Source: Chlamydiia bacterium (GTDB taxonomy: Bacteria > Chlamydiota > Chlamydiia > Chlamydiales > Simkaniaceae). Taken from it: DNA of 64,000 bases. Location of the stretch: positions 62,001 to 126,000 of the forward strand of contig JAUIEV010000003.1 in assembly GCA_030429605.1 (NCBI GenBank). Direction: 5' to 3'. The translations under genes and the position numbers were made by a program. Of this stretch, positions 53,201 through 62,886 are shown piece after piece. The first letter of the stretch is position 1. Each line of letters starts with the position of its first letter. The notes under the pieces were generated by a model. It searched no databases. It was not told the DNA's origin and saw only the letters and a list, made by a program, of their open reading frames with translations.

Positions 53201-53425
53201 ATGTACATGCTTGCATGGAGTAAGGGACTGAAAACCACATACTATCTACGTACACTTGGGGCGACTCAAGTCGAAAAATCAACAACAGACATCAACAAAC
53301 GTGGACTGCAACCGCGGTGGATGAAAAATGCGTCACCATCAAGCCGCGTGCAAGTAAATCGGGGAAATACCGCTCCGAAAACACCAACGTATGATGTCGA
53401 TGAAGGATGTGAAAGCTGTCAATAA
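50243..53425 (+). CDS. nrdA: Ribonucleoside-diphosphate reductase alpha subunit, class Ic type
   Basis: Reduces ribonucleotides to deoxyribonucleotides. At 1060 residues it is much longer than E. coli NrdA (761) because of an N-terminal extension with three ATP-cone-like segments (about 18-110, 135-225 and 240-330), as in chlamydial NrdA. The barrel has the substrate Cys region (SQLSSCF), the NLCTEI and CNLGSINLA finger-loop segments and paired Tyr near the end (TYYLRTLG). A CESC motif sits at the C-terminus for thioredoxin exchange. It is regulated by the upstream NrdR boxes and cotranscribed with nrdB. Confidence 0.96.
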   Translation: MELDNKDAKAKDTMKTTVKDAESMFTVVKRNGQIAPFRIARIEQAIEAAFRDTKGIEKEGFLPEDIQETVQTTATLVVEKLIELAEKGVSLSVEGIQDIVEVTLMDQGFHDVARDYIIYRDKHKQLRNDAPQNLRVYRKNETNAVRFNPIKVASTLEDLFRKDESSEEDHIETVNTLTETVIENARTLHEKHERIHLHDIQDLIENALLENGFFSIAKQYIIHRTQEGTHTEKPKVAPQKKKKRSGKIFTFTKEDGTEGSVSESEIQELFDHACRNLPNTQPKELADSSALNFYEGIKENELDTAHIMAAKALIEKEPEHSKVAMRLLLDIIYRETLDCHSFDPQLTQKHTTYFKEYIEHGIKIDRLSPRLVEFDLQKLSEALKTERDDNFMYLGLQTLYDRYFIHENERRLETPQIFWMRVAMGLALNEEDKTSRAIEFYDILSEFYYVSSTPTLFNSGTAHSQLSSCFLATVQDDLKNIFKVIADDAQLSKWSGGLGNDWTNVRGTGARIKGTNGKSQGVIPFLKVANDTAVAVNQGGKRKGAMCAYLETWHIDIEDFLELRKNTGDERRRTHDMNTANWIPDLFMKRVKEGKEWTLFSPDTTPDLHDLYGAAFEKRYNEYEKMVEDGTIKLYKKVDALMLWRKMLSMLFETGHPWITFKDPSNVRSPQDHAGVVHSSNLCTEILLNTSETETAVCNLGSINLAQHVTENGLDEDRLKKTIKTAIRMLDNVIDINFYPIPDTENANMKHRPVGMGLMGFQDALTLQGISYASHEAVEFADKSMEVISYYAILGSSELAKERGCYESYKGSKWDRGLLPIDTVALLEQERGMPVEMDSSSSMDWEYVREHIKKYGMRNSNTMAIAPTATIANIVGVTASIEPTYKQLYAKSNLSGEFTVINPLLVDALKKQNLWDDEMVDDLKYFDGSLSEIERVPSEVKQLFLTCFEVEPEWVIECGSRRQKWIDMGQSLNLYLSEPSGKKLNEMYMLAWSKGLKTTYYLRTLGATQVEKSTTDINKRGLQPRWMKNASPSSRVQVNRGNTAPKTPTYDVDEGCESCQ

Positions 53426-53439
53426 AAGGAAGTAAGAGA

Positions 53440-54507
53440 ATGAGCATACAAGAAAAAAATGATGTCTTGAATGACACCATTACAGGAAGCAAAGATCTGC
53501 GCGTGAGCGCAAAAGAAAAGCGTCTCATCAACTGCAACACTGTTGATGTGAACCAACTCATGCCTCTTAAATACAAGTGGGCATGGGAGCATTACCTCAA
53601 TGGATGCGCAAACCATTGGATGCCAACAGAAGTTCCTATGTCAAAAGACATTGAATTGTGGAAGTCTCAATCCTTGACAGAAGCTGAAAGACTCATGATC
53701 ATGCGTAACTTGGGCTTTTTCAGCACAGCAGAAAGCCTGGTAGCAAACAACATTGTTCTTGCTATCTTTAAGCATGTGACAAATCCAGAGTGTAGACAGT
53801 ACCTACTTCGACAAGCATTTGAAGAGGCGATCCATACACATACGTTTCACTATATTGTAGAGTCCCTCGCTCTTGATGAAGGTGAGATTTTTAATATGTA
53901 TAATGAGATCCCTTCAATTCAGGAAAAAGATCAGTTTGAAATGCGCCTTACACAGGATGTATTAAACACAGATTTCACAACAGACACCTTCGAGGGTGCT
54001 CAGAAATTTCTCGAAAATCTTGTTGGCTACTATATCATCATGGAAGGGCTCTTCTTCTATAGTGGGTTTGCTATGATTCTTTCTTTGCACAGGCAAAATA
54101 AGATGACAGGAATAGGAGAGCAATTTCAATACATTTTGCGAGATGAAACCATTCACCTCAATTTTGGTATTGACCTCATTAATGGGATCAAAGAGGAAAA
54201 CCCGGAACTTTGGACACCAGAGTTTCAAGAGCACCTCATCAACAAAATACGCGAGGCCGTTGATCTTGAGATTCGATACGCTCAAGACTGCCTACCAAAG
54301 GGTATTTTAGGATTAACAGCGCCTATGTTCAAAGAATATGCGCAGTATATTGCTGATAGACGGCTTGAAAGAATTGGGTTAGCAACGCAATACGGCTCAA
54401 AAAACCCATTTCCATGGATGAGTGAGACGATTGATCTCGGGAAAGAGAAAAACTTTTTTGAGACAAGAGTCACTGAATATCAGTCATCTGCGTCTCTCAC
54501 TTGGTAA
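53440..54507 (+). CDS. nrdB: Ribonucleoside-diphosphate reductase beta subunit, class Ic (Phe at radical site)
   Basis: A 355-residue R2 subunit. In the helix [12 protein letters not shown], Phe136 stands where E. coli has the radical Tyr122, and a Glu (Glu98 in FSTAES) replaces the Asp metal ligand. Both are hallmarks of the chlamydial class Ic enzyme with a Mn/Fe cofactor and no tyrosyl radical. Further ligands include Glu129 and His132. It follows nrdA by 14 bases and ends in a strong terminator. Confidence 0.95.
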   Translation: MSIQEKNDVLNDTITGSKDLRVSAKEKRLINCNTVDVNQLMPLKYKWAWEHYLNGCANHWMPTEVPMSKDIELWKSQSLTEAERLMIMRNLGFFSTAESLVANNIVLAIFKHVTNPECRQYLLRQAFEEAIHTHTFHYIVESLALDEGEIFNMYNEIPSIQEKDQFEMRLTQDVLNTDFTTDTFEGAQKFLENLVGYYIIMEGLFFYSGFAMILSLHRQNKMTGIGEQFQYILRDETIHLNFGIDLINGIKEENPELWTPEFQEHLINKIREAVDLEIRYAQDCLPKGILGLTAPMFKEYAQYIADRRLERIGLATQYGSKNPFPWMSETIDLGKEKNFFETRVTEYQSSASLTW

Positions 54508-54510
54508 AAT

Positions 54511-54556
54511 AAAGCCCCTCTCCTCCTTAAGAGGATAAGGGAGAGGGGCTTTTACT
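54511..54556 (+). terminator. Intrinsic terminator after nrdB
   Basis: AAAGCCCCTCTC (54511-54522) and GAGAGGGGCTTT (54541-54552) form a 12-pair stem, followed by a short T stretch. Confidence 0.88.
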
Positions 54557-54587
54557 TCATCTAAGCGACTTTTTTTCTCGCTTTTGC

Positions 54588-54593
54588 TATAAT
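54588..54593 (+). promoter_or_regulatory. -10 element of the USP-like gene
   Basis: TATAAT with an upstream TGC (extended -10 form) lies 20 bases before ATG 54614; the gene therefore has its own promoter after the nrdB terminator. Confidence 0.6.
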
Positions 54594-54613
54594 AGTAAAA
54601 AAGAGGGAAAAAC

Positions 54614-56347
54614 ATGTCAGGCGGCATCGATCCTAGAATAGCTAGGGGATATATTCAGGGCACCGAACAACGGCTCCGCACTCTTGAGACTAAGTTAAGT
54701 AGCATAGATAAGAAGGTGCATAAAAAGGCGCTCGCAACGCTTCAAAAAATGGAAGTGAAGCTCTCCCAAATAGAACACAACGTGACAAAGTACGGGCCAG
54801 ACATGAGTCATCAAGCCCACACTGTTGCCACAAGAATTCGCGGACTCATCGCTCCGCACCTCCCCTCACCTTCTGCCGGCGGGACCGGCGGTCCATCAGG
54901 AGGGGCTGATGCAGGAGGAGCCACACCACCGAAAGGCGCTACAAGCCCAGTAGAGACACTCAGAAAAGCCCTCTCCAGCGCATCATCTCCAGACGAAGCA
55001 AAAAGCAATATACAAAATTGGCTTTTTGAAAATCTCGGAATAACAGAAGAAGAGAGTGGGCGACTTTTGGGGACGTTATACGGAACATTTTACGAGACAG
55101 TCAACGAGGATAAAGAAATAACCGCAGAGATGAGGGCACATTTGAGTGACCCTCGATTTGGTGAAAACAAACTTGCACATCCACACTTTGCTCCACACCT
55201 TGAAAAAGCCATCGTTTCGGCTCTTCTCAAAGGATATGAGCCACTTGCAAGTGGTGCCCGTATCGTCATTGATGGCAAACCTGTTTCCTTAAAAGCCACA
55301 GCATGCTACTTCATTGCCAAAAAAGTTGGAAGTGAGCGGCCCTCATCGATCACAGACAGTCAGATAAGAGAGCACCACGACGCCTTTTTAAAAGGCCTCG
55401 TTTGGGCAAATTCCTTCCCGAGAGCTGCTGCCCCTCTTCCTCCTGGAGCACGCGGTGCAGCAGGTGGTTCGGCCGGAAGCCCTCCAACTGTTGCTGCAAC
55501 ACGACCAAGAGGAGTTCACAACCAATCAGCAAACTGTTGGGCTATCTCGGCAATTCAGTTTTTTGCACATAGTGAGGGAATGGGTATTCCTTTTTTGCAA
55601 ACACTCCCTCAGTCAGCATCGCGAGATGCGCTCATTGCAGCGATAGATGCCTACAGCAAGCTGGGTGAGGGTGAAGTGCTCGATAAAAGCTTTCCTCAGA
55701 ATGTTCGTCTCGCTTTTAGAGACGATGGCTTAGCAGATATTGATGTGAGTCCTGATCGGCAACATGTTGCATCTGAAGCTGTGAGCTTTCTCCTGACGCA
55801 TAACATGCCAAACTATACTGAGGCAGATTGTGGCTGGATGAGAACACGTACATTTATTCATCCATCTACAGGGTCAAGTGTGACAGCTGCTGGTATAGAA
55901 TATGGAGCGGCACATGCTGTGAATGGATATGTTTCAAAAGGCACAGGAGAAACATCCCTAGCGCACGTTATGCAACGACATGGAGAACCAGGGGGAGATA
56001 CCTACGCTGTCCGATGGAAGAAAAACCCACCTCATTTTGCACTTGATCTCTCTTACCAAGATATCACAAGTGGCGGAAGGTGCCCTCTCACCACAGAAAT
56101 TTCCAGTGCAGATGGAGAAAGGCATACATTTCAACTAGACAGCTTTATTGTCCATAGCGGAACTGCACGAGCCGGAACAGTGGCCGTTTCTGGTGGGCAC
56201 TACTATGCAATTGTTCGAAAAAGTGATGGATGGTACCAAGTCAATGACTCAAGTGCGAAAAAAATCTCAGACAGCGCTGTTCAAACCTTTTTAACCCCAT
56301 CGGCTACACACAGACCTACAATGGTTCACTACAGTCGCACTAGCTAG
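54614..56347 (+). CDS. USP-like deubiquitinase effector candidate
   Basis: A 577-residue protein. Residues 15-60 form a coiled coil and 85-110 a Gly/Pro-rich linker; 110-265 are helical. Residues 295-575 resemble a ubiquitin-specific protease: the Cys box NQSANCWAISAIQFF with Cys308 (compare NLGNTCYMNS), and the His box HSG...GGHYYAIV...WYQVND with His529 and Asn544/Asp545. The finger cysteines of typical USPs are not obvious. GAGGG precedes the ATG. It lies between nrdB and the M16C protease gene, inside conserved chlamydial DNA. Ubiquitin removal in the host is inferred. Confidence 0.75.
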   Translation: MSGGIDPRIARGYIQGTEQRLRTLETKLSSIDKKVHKKALATLQKMEVKLSQIEHNVTKYGPDMSHQAHTVATRIRGLIAPHLPSPSAGGTGGPSGGADAGGATPPKGATSPVETLRKALSSASSPDEAKSNIQNWLFENLGITEEESGRLLGTLYGTFYETVNEDKEITAEMRAHLSDPRFGENKLAHPHFAPHLEKAIVSALLKGYEPLASGARIVIDGKPVSLKATACYFIAKKVGSERPSSITDSQIREHHDAFLKGLVWANSFPRAAAPLPPGARGAAGGSAGSPPTVAATRPRGVHNQSANCWAISAIQFFAHSEGMGIPFLQTLPQSASRDALIAAIDAYSKLGEGEVLDKSFPQNVRLAFRDDGLADIDVSPDRQHVASEAVSFLLTHNMPNYTEADCGWMRTRTFIHPSTGSSVTAAGIEYGAAHAVNGYVSKGTGETSLAHVMQRHGEPGGDTYAVRWKKNPPHFALDLSYQDITSGGRCPLTTEISSADGERHTFQLDSFIVHSGTARAGTVAVSGGHYYAIVRKSDGWYQVNDSSAKKISDSAVQTFLTPSATHRPTMVHYSRTS

Positions 56348-56377
56348 TAATTCATTGTCTATGCTACTCTTCCTTAC

Positions 56378-59293
56378 ATGTATGAAGTTGGACAGACACT
56401 TTTAGGTTACAGGTTCACGAAAGCTGAATCTATAGAAGAAATATCGTGTGTTTACTATGAGTTAGAGCACATTGCATCAGGGGCAACCGTCATCCATATT
56501 GCGGCAGACGATCCTGAAAACCTCTTTTCCCTTTGTTTCAAAACATATCCTGAATCATCAAACGGTGTGGCACATATTCTTGAGCACACTGTCCTCTGCG
56601 GTTCTCGACGATTCCCTGTCAAAGATCCTTTTTTCTCAATGACTCGCCGATCACTCAATACATTTATGAATGCAATGACAGGTGCAGACTTTACGTGCTA
56701 TCCTGCAGCTTCCCAAATCGAAAAAGATTTTTATAATTTATTCGATGTATATATCGATGCGTGTTTCTTCCCACATCTAAAAAAAGAAAGCTTTTTGCAA
56801 GAAGGACACAGGCTGGAGTTTACAGAAGGGGAAGACCCATCAACACCTCTTCAGTACAAGGGAATTGTATTTAATGAGATGAAAGGGGCTATGAGCAATG
56901 TGGATGCACGTATGTGGCAAGCTGTTTCAAAGCATCTTGTTCCAGACCTGACCTATGCCCATAATTCTGGTGGAGACCCAGCTGTTATTCCGGAGCTTAC
57001 CTACGAACAACTCCTTTCATTCCACAGAACATTCTATGCGCCGAGCCGTTGTATTTTCTTTTTCTATGGAAACCTCCCAATCGAAAACCACCTCGCCTAT
57101 CTTGAAAAAAAGGTCTTATCTTCAGCGGAAAAACTCCCCCCACTTCCTCCACTTCCCCTACAAAAGCGATTCGAAAAGCCCCTCTTTATTCAAGAGCCGT
57201 TTCCATCAAGTCGTGGATCGGATGAACCAGAAGGAATGCTCACTATTTCTTGGCTCACAGCACCCATTGCAGATCAAAAAGATGTGCTCGCCCTCCAAGT
57301 CCTCGATTCCATTTTGATGGAAACTGATGCGTCCCCTCTGAGACGTGCACTTTTAGAATCTCGCCTCTGCACGCAAGCTGATGGAGCACTCGATACGGAA
57401 ATGAGTGAGATACCGTATCTAGTTGTATGTAAAGGTGTCCGTAGTAAAGATGTCCAAAAGCTCTCGGATATTCTCTTCGAATCATTGGAACAGGTCGCAA
57501 AAGATGGGATTCCTCCTGAAATGATCGAAGCTGCTGTGCATCAACTCGAATTTCAGCGCTCAGAAATTACCGGTGATTATGGTCCTTATGGGTTAACCCT
57601 CTTTTTCCGTTCAGCATTAGCAAAACAACACGGGGCCGTTCCTGAAGAAAGTCTCATGATACACAGACTTTTTAAGGCACTATTACTTGAAGCACAGAAT
57701 AAAGAGTATTTTCCAAATATCATTCGAAAATACTTTTTGGAGAACCCTCATCGGGTAACAGTTGAAATGGTTCCGGATGAGATGTGTGCTCAAAGAGAAA
57801 AAGAAGCAGAAAGTGCGAAGTTACGTACCATTGAAACCTCTCTTTCTGACGAAGAAAAACAGCAGCTTGTAGAACAAGCGCAAAGGCTTGAAACATTCCA
57901 GCAAGAAGAGGAACCCCTTGAATGCCTTCCTAAACTGGAAAGAGCAGATATTCCTGAAGACCCGGTTCTTTTCCCTCTTCATGAAAGTAAATACGATGCA
58001 CTCACGCTCTTCCACCATGATACGTTTACAAACCATATTCTCTATGTAGACGTCCTTTTTGATATGCCCGAAATTCATAAAGAAGAGCTCCCCTACCTCC
58101 AACTGCTCATTTCTCTACTTCCTGAACTTGGGACAGGTACCAGTACGTATGCAGAGAACTTGCATGAAATGAACTTGTATACAGGTGGAATTAGCTCTAG
58201 CATCAGTCTCTTTGAGCAGTGGACACAGCCAGACCAAAGCCGTCCTGCATTTATTCTTCGGGGAAAATCTCTTGCTCGAAATAGTAAAAAACTTATCGAA
58301 CTTCTGCGAAAATACGCATTCGAAGGACGGTTTGATGAAAAAGAGCGAATTCGTGAGCTTATTCTCCAAATCCACACACACCTTGAACAGAAATTAACCA
58401 GAAGTCCGATGGGCTATGCTATGCAAATGGCACATGCTTCATTTTCTTCCCATGCAACAATTCAAAATAATTTCTCGGGCCTGCCCTACCTCCTTTTTAT
58501 TCGAAACCTTGTAAAAAATATAGAAACGAACCTTTCTGACACATGCGAAAAACTCGGGGCCTTGTATGCTCGTTTGACGAGTGTAGGAAACGTTGACTGC
58601 GTTATTTCGTCAGACCAGGCACTTTTTGAAGATGTCAAAGATGACCTGACCCAAGCATTTAACACAACACATGAAAAAAATGGCAGTCCATGGTCAACGA
58701 CGATGCCCCCGCAATCTGTCTCATCCCATTGTATTGCTATTGAATCCCCTGTGGCATTTACAGCACAAGCCTTTCGAACAGTGGTTGGAAGTGATCCGCT
58801 TGCGCCGGCACTCAGTGTCGCAACAAGCATTTTTGATAATACAACGCTCCACAGACGAATTAGGGAACAAGGTGGCGCATACGGATCTGGATGCTCATAC
58901 AACCCTTCCTCTGGGTATTTTCACTTCTATGCATTTCGAGACCCCCACTTGAAACGAACTGAAAAGGCGTTCCGTGAAGCAATTGAAAAAGGAGCTGAAG
59001 GAGCTTTCTCAAGTGAAGACATTGATGAAGCTGTCTTTTCCCTTATTCAAAGTTATGACTCTCCATGCTCCCCAGGCTCTCGTGCTATGGCAGGGTATAC
59101 TCACCTCAGAACAGGAAGAGATTTTGCTCTGCGAAAACAGTATCGGCAAACGCTTCTTTCTGTTACGAAAGAAGACGTCATAGAGGCGATTAAAAAACAC
59201 CTCCTTCCGGAGCATCAAAATGCTGTTTTCATCTCTCTCTGTGGAAAAGACCTCGCTACAAAAGAGGCATTTCTCCGAGTTGAATCGCTTTGA
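56378..59293 (+). CDS. M16C zinc metalloprotease (presequence protease / insulinase-like)
   Basis: A 971-residue PreP-type protease degrading short unfolded peptides. The inverted zinc motif HxxEH is His66-Ile-Leu-Glu69-His70, with a downstream Glu in the FNEMKGAM segment (usual ENEM region). The late R/Y pair region (GGAYGSG, R near the C-terminus) matches the second half that closes over the substrate. It has no signal peptide. Neighbourhood and length match CT824. Confidence 0.92.
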   Translation: MYEVGQTLLGYRFTKAESIEEISCVYYELEHIASGATVIHIAADDPENLFSLCFKTYPESSNGVAHILEHTVLCGSRRFPVKDPFFSMTRRSLNTFMNAMTGADFTCYPAASQIEKDFYNLFDVYIDACFFPHLKKESFLQEGHRLEFTEGEDPSTPLQYKGIVFNEMKGAMSNVDARMWQAVSKHLVPDLTYAHNSGGDPAVIPELTYEQLLSFHRTFYAPSRCIFFFYGNLPIENHLAYLEKKVLSSAEKLPPLPPLPLQKRFEKPLFIQEPFPSSRGSDEPEGMLTISWLTAPIADQKDVLALQVLDSILMETDASPLRRALLESRLCTQADGALDTEMSEIPYLVVCKGVRSKDVQKLSDILFESLEQVAKDGIPPEMIEAAVHQLEFQRSEITGDYGPYGLTLFFRSALAKQHGAVPEESLMIHRLFKALLLEAQNKEYFPNIIRKYFLENPHRVTVEMVPDEMCAQREKEAESAKLRTIETSLSDEEKQQLVEQAQRLETFQQEEEPLECLPKLERADIPEDPVLFPLHESKYDALTLFHHDTFTNHILYVDVLFDMPEIHKEELPYLQLLISLLPELGTGTSTYAENLHEMNLYTGGISSSISLFEQWTQPDQSRPAFILRGKSLARNSKKLIELLRKYAFEGRFDEKERIRELILQIHTHLEQKLTRSPMGYAMQMAHASFSSHATIQNNFSGLPYLLFIRNLVKNIETNLSDTCEKLGALYARLTSVGNVDCVISSDQALFEDVKDDLTQAFNTTHEKNGSPWSTTMPPQSVSSHCIAIESPVAFTAQAFRTVVGSDPLAPALSVATSIFDNTTLHRRIREQGGAYGSGCSYNPSSGYFHFYAFRDPHLKRTEKAFREAIEKGAEGAFSSEDIDEAVFSLIQSYDSPCSPGSRAMAGYTHLRTGRDFALRKQYRQTLLSVTKEDVIEAIKKHLLPEHQNAVFISLCGKDLATKEAFLRVESL

Positions 59294-59313
59294 TTCCTGA
59301 TTGATTGCCTATG

Positions 59314-59327
59314 GCGAGAGATCTCGC
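59314..59327. repeat. Short palindrome upstream of htrA
   Basis: GCGAGA and TCTCGC with a two-base centre (59314-59327) lie about 67 bases before the htrA start. They may be an operator, or part of a weak terminator for the M16C gene. Confidence 0.3.
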
Positions 59328-59393
59328 TAGACCGCAATTGAAGAAATGAGTATATTTCCTTGATTATTGCGAGATAATTTTCAGGAGATTGAC

Positions 59394-60821
59394 ATGAAAC
59401 AAGTACTAGTCTTTTTCAGCACTTTCGCAGCACTTCTTTTGTATACGCCGCATGTTCAGTGTCAATCGAAGTCAATTGCGAAAGAGTTGTCAAATGCTTT
59501 TGTCTCTGTGGCAAAAGAAGCATCACCAGCTGTTGTCTATATCACAGCAGAAATCCAAAATAATTACGGTTTCGGATACCAAGATGATCAATATGACATG
59601 TTTGGAGATGAGTTTTTCAGAAGATTCTTTGGAGGCCCTCCAGGTGGAGGACGCCATAGAAGACAAGCTCCATCCCAGATGAGCCTTGGATCAGGATTTT
59701 TCATCTCTGCTGATGGATATGTCATGACAAATTATCATGTGATCAAAAATGGAACAAACATCAAAGTCCACCTCCACTCATCCCACTCTGAAAGAGAACT
59801 TGATGCAGAACTTGTCGGGGGTGATCCACAAGCCGACATTGCTGTACTAAAGATTAAAAATACAAATGGGATGAAGGTTCCTTTTTTACGATTTGCAAAC
59901 TCAAATGATGTACAGGTTGGTGAATGGGCTATTGCGATTGGAAGTCCACTGCAACTTGAATCGACAGTGACCGTCGGGGTGATCAGCGCGAAAGGGCGTC
60001 AAGGACTTCAAATTACTGACCTAGAAGACTTCATTCAAACAGATGCAGCGATTAATCCGGGAAATTCCGGTGGTCCACTTATCAATTTAGATGGAGAAGT
60101 TGTAGGGATCAATACAGCGATTATCAATCCTCAGGCCGGATATGTTGGCATAGGATTTGCTGTACCAAGTAACATGGCGCAAGCAATTAAAGATCAGCTT
60201 ATCTCAGATGGAAAAATCACGCGTGGCTTTATAGGAGTTTCGCTTCAGCCTATTGATGCTGAACTTCAAGAAGCATTTAACCTTCCAAGCAAAGAAGGAG
60301 CTTTGGTTGCGGATGTTCTCGAAAACTCACCTGCGGAAAAAGCAGGCCTGAAGCAAGGTGATGTCATAGTTGAAGTGAATGGAAGAGCTGTTCGCTCCGT
60401 CTCAAGTATGCAACGAGACATCATGCTGACAAAACCAGGCACAAAAGTAAAACTAGGCATCATGCGAAACGGAAGAGCGAAAACACTCTCTGTTGTCGTC
60501 GGTACGCACAAAGACGTTGTGGGAGATTCAACAGCAGTCTCTGAAGAACTTGGTCTTTCTGTTGACAACCTCACACCAGATAACATAGCTCGGTATCACC
60601 TTTCAGAGGGTGATCAAGGTGTTGTTATTACCGGTATTAAAAAAGGATCGATTTCTCATCGTATAGGACTGAGACCTGGATACTTGATCCTTGCAGTGAA
60701 CCACGAAAAGGTGTCGAACGTTCGTGAATTCAATGCGGCATTGAAAAAAGGTGGTGACAGAGTACTGCTCCTTGTTCGATCAGGAGAAGTTGTTCGCTTC
60801 TTTACCGTAAAAATGAAATAA
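59394..60821 (+). CDS. htrA: Periplasmic serine protease/chaperone HtrA (DegP)
   Basis: A 475-residue quality-control protease. From ATG 59394 (AGGAG six bases upstream; GTG/ATG starts further up would hide the signal) it has a signal peptide of about 22 residues, a trypsin-like domain with His115 (NYHV), Asp148 (ADIAVL) and Ser225 (GNSGGP), and two PDZ domains (about 270-355 and 375-475). Matches CT823. Two terminators follow. Confidence 0.95.
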   Translation: MKQVLVFFSTFAALLLYTPHVQCQSKSIAKELSNAFVSVAKEASPAVVYITAEIQNNYGFGYQDDQYDMFGDEFFRRFFGGPPGGGRHRRQAPSQMSLGSGFFISADGYVMTNYHVIKNGTNIKVHLHSSHSERELDAELVGGDPQADIAVLKIKNTNGMKVPFLRFANSNDVQVGEWAIAIGSPLQLESTVTVGVISAKGRQGLQITDLEDFIQTDAAINPGNSGGPLINLDGEVVGINTAIINPQAGYVGIGFAVPSNMAQAIKDQLISDGKITRGFIGVSLQPIDAELQEAFNLPSKEGALVADVLENSPAEKAGLKQGDVIVEVNGRAVRSVSSMQRDIMLTKPGTKVKLGIMRNGRAKTLSVVVGTHKDVVGDSTAVSEELGLSVDNLTPDNIARYHLSEGDQGVVITGIKKGSISHRIGLRPGYLILAVNHEKVSNVREFNAALKKGGDRVLLLVRSGEVVRFFTVKMK

Positions 60822-60840
60822 GCAGGGTACTGCTTTTTTT
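60821..60840 (+). terminator. First terminator after htrA
   Basis: AGCAG (60821-60825), loop GGTA, CTGCT (60830-60834) and a T run to 60840. Confidence 0.72.
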
Positions 60841-60843
60841 GTG

Positions 60844-60871
60844 AAGGCGCCTTTTATGGCGCCTTTTTTTT
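60844..60871 (+). terminator. Second terminator after htrA
   Basis: AAGGCGCC (60844-60851) and GGCGCCTT (60858-60865) with a six-base loop and T run to 60871. It includes the last codons of the convergent M50 gene, whose C-terminus KKKAP is encoded by the second arm. Confidence 0.82.
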
Positions 60872-62011
60872 ATGAATTTTTTCGAGAAGCTCTTGCACTT
60901 CTTTTGTGTTTTTCACGTCTTCAAAGACCGGATCTTTCATGAACTCATCAATATTTGCCACTCCCCCGGCTGCCGCCGAAGAAAGCCAACCAACTGTTGC
61001 TCGAATATCTTTATGCGCAGCAGCTGCTCGAGCTGCTCGAAGCGCAATTTCAGGTGATTGAATTACCTGAAAACACTCAGGAGAGATATTGAGGACAAGA
61101 TCATAATCGTTCACAGCATGTGCTGCTTCTTGAAGCATCACAAGCTCAAGCGGTGCGATATCTTTATATATGGGAGCGAGAAGCTCATGGACTTTGGTAA
61201 AATTTTTCTGTTTGTAATAAATTTGTGCGACGTATTGTGTACACAGATTATAGAGTAACCCTTGCTTTGTTTTTTCTCGCAACTGCTCCAGTATTGGAAG
61301 CGCTTCATCCAATCGACCTTCAACCAGCAGCTCTTCAATAGACGCAAGCTCGTTTTGGTACTTCTCATTTCCATCTGCTGGAGCAATAACTTTCATTCGT
61401 CTGTATGTCTCGAAATTTTGAAAAGCAAAGATAAAAAATAATACACTGATAAGAAACACACCGCCTATCAGAAATATAATTCCCACCCCACCTGCTATGG
61501 CAATGCTCGATAGAAGGGCGTATCGCATTCCCTTTGTACCAAAAATGCTTTCAAGAAGTATACGCACAAGCTGTCCTCCATCAAGAGGGAGCACTGGAAG
61601 TAAGTTGACAGCCGTCCAAAAGAGATTTATTGCAGCCGTTGTCCAAAGTATTCCATTCAAGAGTGGATTTGAAAAAATCTGACTCCTGTAAAGAAACGCA
61701 CTCAAAAGAAAGAGACAAAAGCCAAAAAAGGGGCCCGCAAATACAACGAGAAATTCTTTCCCCTTTGACAGTCTTGGCCCGTCCGGAACCGTTAAACCTC
61801 CAAATGCAACAAGCTCAATACGTGACCTTTGTCCGAATAGTTTCATGCTATACGCATGACCACACTCGTGGATTAAGATCGAAACAAAAATGATTCCGAT
61901 CCAGATAAGTGTACCAAAGAGCGACTGGGAATTGATCCACCCAATAAGACCTGCTGTCAGAAAAAAAAAGGGCGTGATTGAAACGGGTACTTTTCCGGGA
62001 AGCTGAAACAT
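60854..62011 (-). CDS. M50 site-2-type metalloprotease with TPR-like tail
   Basis: A 385-residue membrane protein. HECGH (His48-Glu49, His52) is the zinc motif and LPLDGGQL (about 137-144) carries the third ligand Asp. About five to six helices lie in residues 10-210. The C-terminal 170 residues are helical repeats of TPR type, on the cytosolic or periplasmic side. It has no PDZ domain, so it is closer to the SpoIVFB-like rhomboid-independent group than to RseP. Its ATG shares its first base with the sucD stop (overlap at 62011), so it is in the sucCD operon. Confidence 0.82.
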   Translation of the reverse strand: MFQLPGKVPVSITPFFFLTAGLIGWINSQSLFGTLIWIGIIFVSILIHECGHAYSMKLFGQRSRIELVAFGGLTVPDGPRLSKGKEFLVVFAGPFFGFCLFLLSAFLYRSQIFSNPLLNGILWTTAAINLFWTAVNLLPVLPLDGGQLVRILLESIFGTKGMRYALLSSIAIAGGVGIIFLIGGVFLISVLFFIFAFQNFETYRRMKVIAPADGNEKYQNELASIEELLVEGRLDEALPILEQLREKTKQGLLYNLCTQYVAQIYYKQKNFTKVHELLAPIYKDIAPLELVMLQEAAHAVNDYDLVLNISPECFQVIQSPEIALRAARAAAAHKDIRATVGWLSSAAAGGVANIDEFMKDPVFEDVKNTKEVQELLEKIHKKKAP

Positions 62012-62886
62012 TACTTGCCCATCCCAGCTTTCATTGCATCACCCATATCGGCCGGCGTTTCTGCGACAGTTACCCCTGCTTTTCTTAGTGCTTCCATTTT
62101 TCCCTGCGCAGTGCCTTGTCCACCTGATACAATAGCTCCGGCATGCCCCATTCTTCTTCCGGGAGGTGCAGTTGAGCCGGCAACGAATGCTGCAACGGGT
62201 TTGGAGCAGTGTGCTGAAATCCATTCTGCAGCTTCTTCTTCTGCGCTTCCGCCAATTTCACCTATAAGGAGGATCCCCTCTGTTTCAGGATCTTTTTCAA
62301 ATAATTCAAGCACATCAATAAAATTGGTTCCATTCAGTGGGTCACCACCAATTCCAACACACGTTGTCTGGCCAAGACCATTATTCGTCGTTTGCCACAC
62401 CGCTTCATACGTCAACGTTCCTGATTTTGAAACAATGCCTACTTTTCCCTTTTTGTGGATATACCCAGGCATGATCCCAATTTTTGCTTCTTCTGGCGTA
62501 ATAATTCCCGGGCAATTTGGACCAATAAGACGTGATGTTTTTGAGTGTTTCATCACGCGAGAAACCTCTATCATATCTTTAATTGGAATTCCCTCTGTTA
62601 TACAAATAATCAAAGGAACTCCTGCATCCTCTGCCTCTAAAATTGCATCTGCTGCAAATGGCGGAGGGACAAAAATAAGAGAAGCATCTGGATTCACGGC
62701 CTCTTTCGCCTCTAGTACAGAGTCAAAAACAGGTATGTTCAAAGAGGTTTCACCCCCCTTTCCTGGAGTAACTCCCCCAACAAAATGTGTTCCATACTCA
62801 ATACATTGCTCTGTATGAAATTGCCCTGCCTTTCCAGTAATCCCTTGAGTGATGACTTTTGTTTTTTTCGAAACGAGAATACCCAT
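62011..62886 (-). CDS. sucD: Succinate--CoA ligase alpha subunit
   Basis: TCA cycle enzyme subunit that binds CoA and carries the phosphohistidine. The 291 residues contain the CoA-binding [13 protein letters not shown] region, [11 protein letters not shown], and the phosphohistidine loop [10 protein letters not shown]. The start overlaps the sucC stop by one base. Matches CT822. Confidence 0.96.
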   Translation of the reverse strand: MGILVSKKTKVITQGITGKAGQFHTEQCIEYGTHFVGGVTPGKGGETSLNIPVFDSVLEAKEAVNPDASLIFVPPPFAADAILEAEDAGVPLIICITEGIPIKDMIEVSRVMKHSKTSRLIGPNCPGIITPEEAKIGIMPGYIHKKGKVGIVSKSGTLTYEAVWQTTNNGLGQTTCVGIGGDPLNGTNFIDVLELFEKDPETEGILLIGEIGGSAEEEAAEWISAHCSKPVAAFVAGSTAPPGRRMGHAGAIVSGGQGTAQGKMEALRKAGVTVAETPADMGDAMKAGMGK

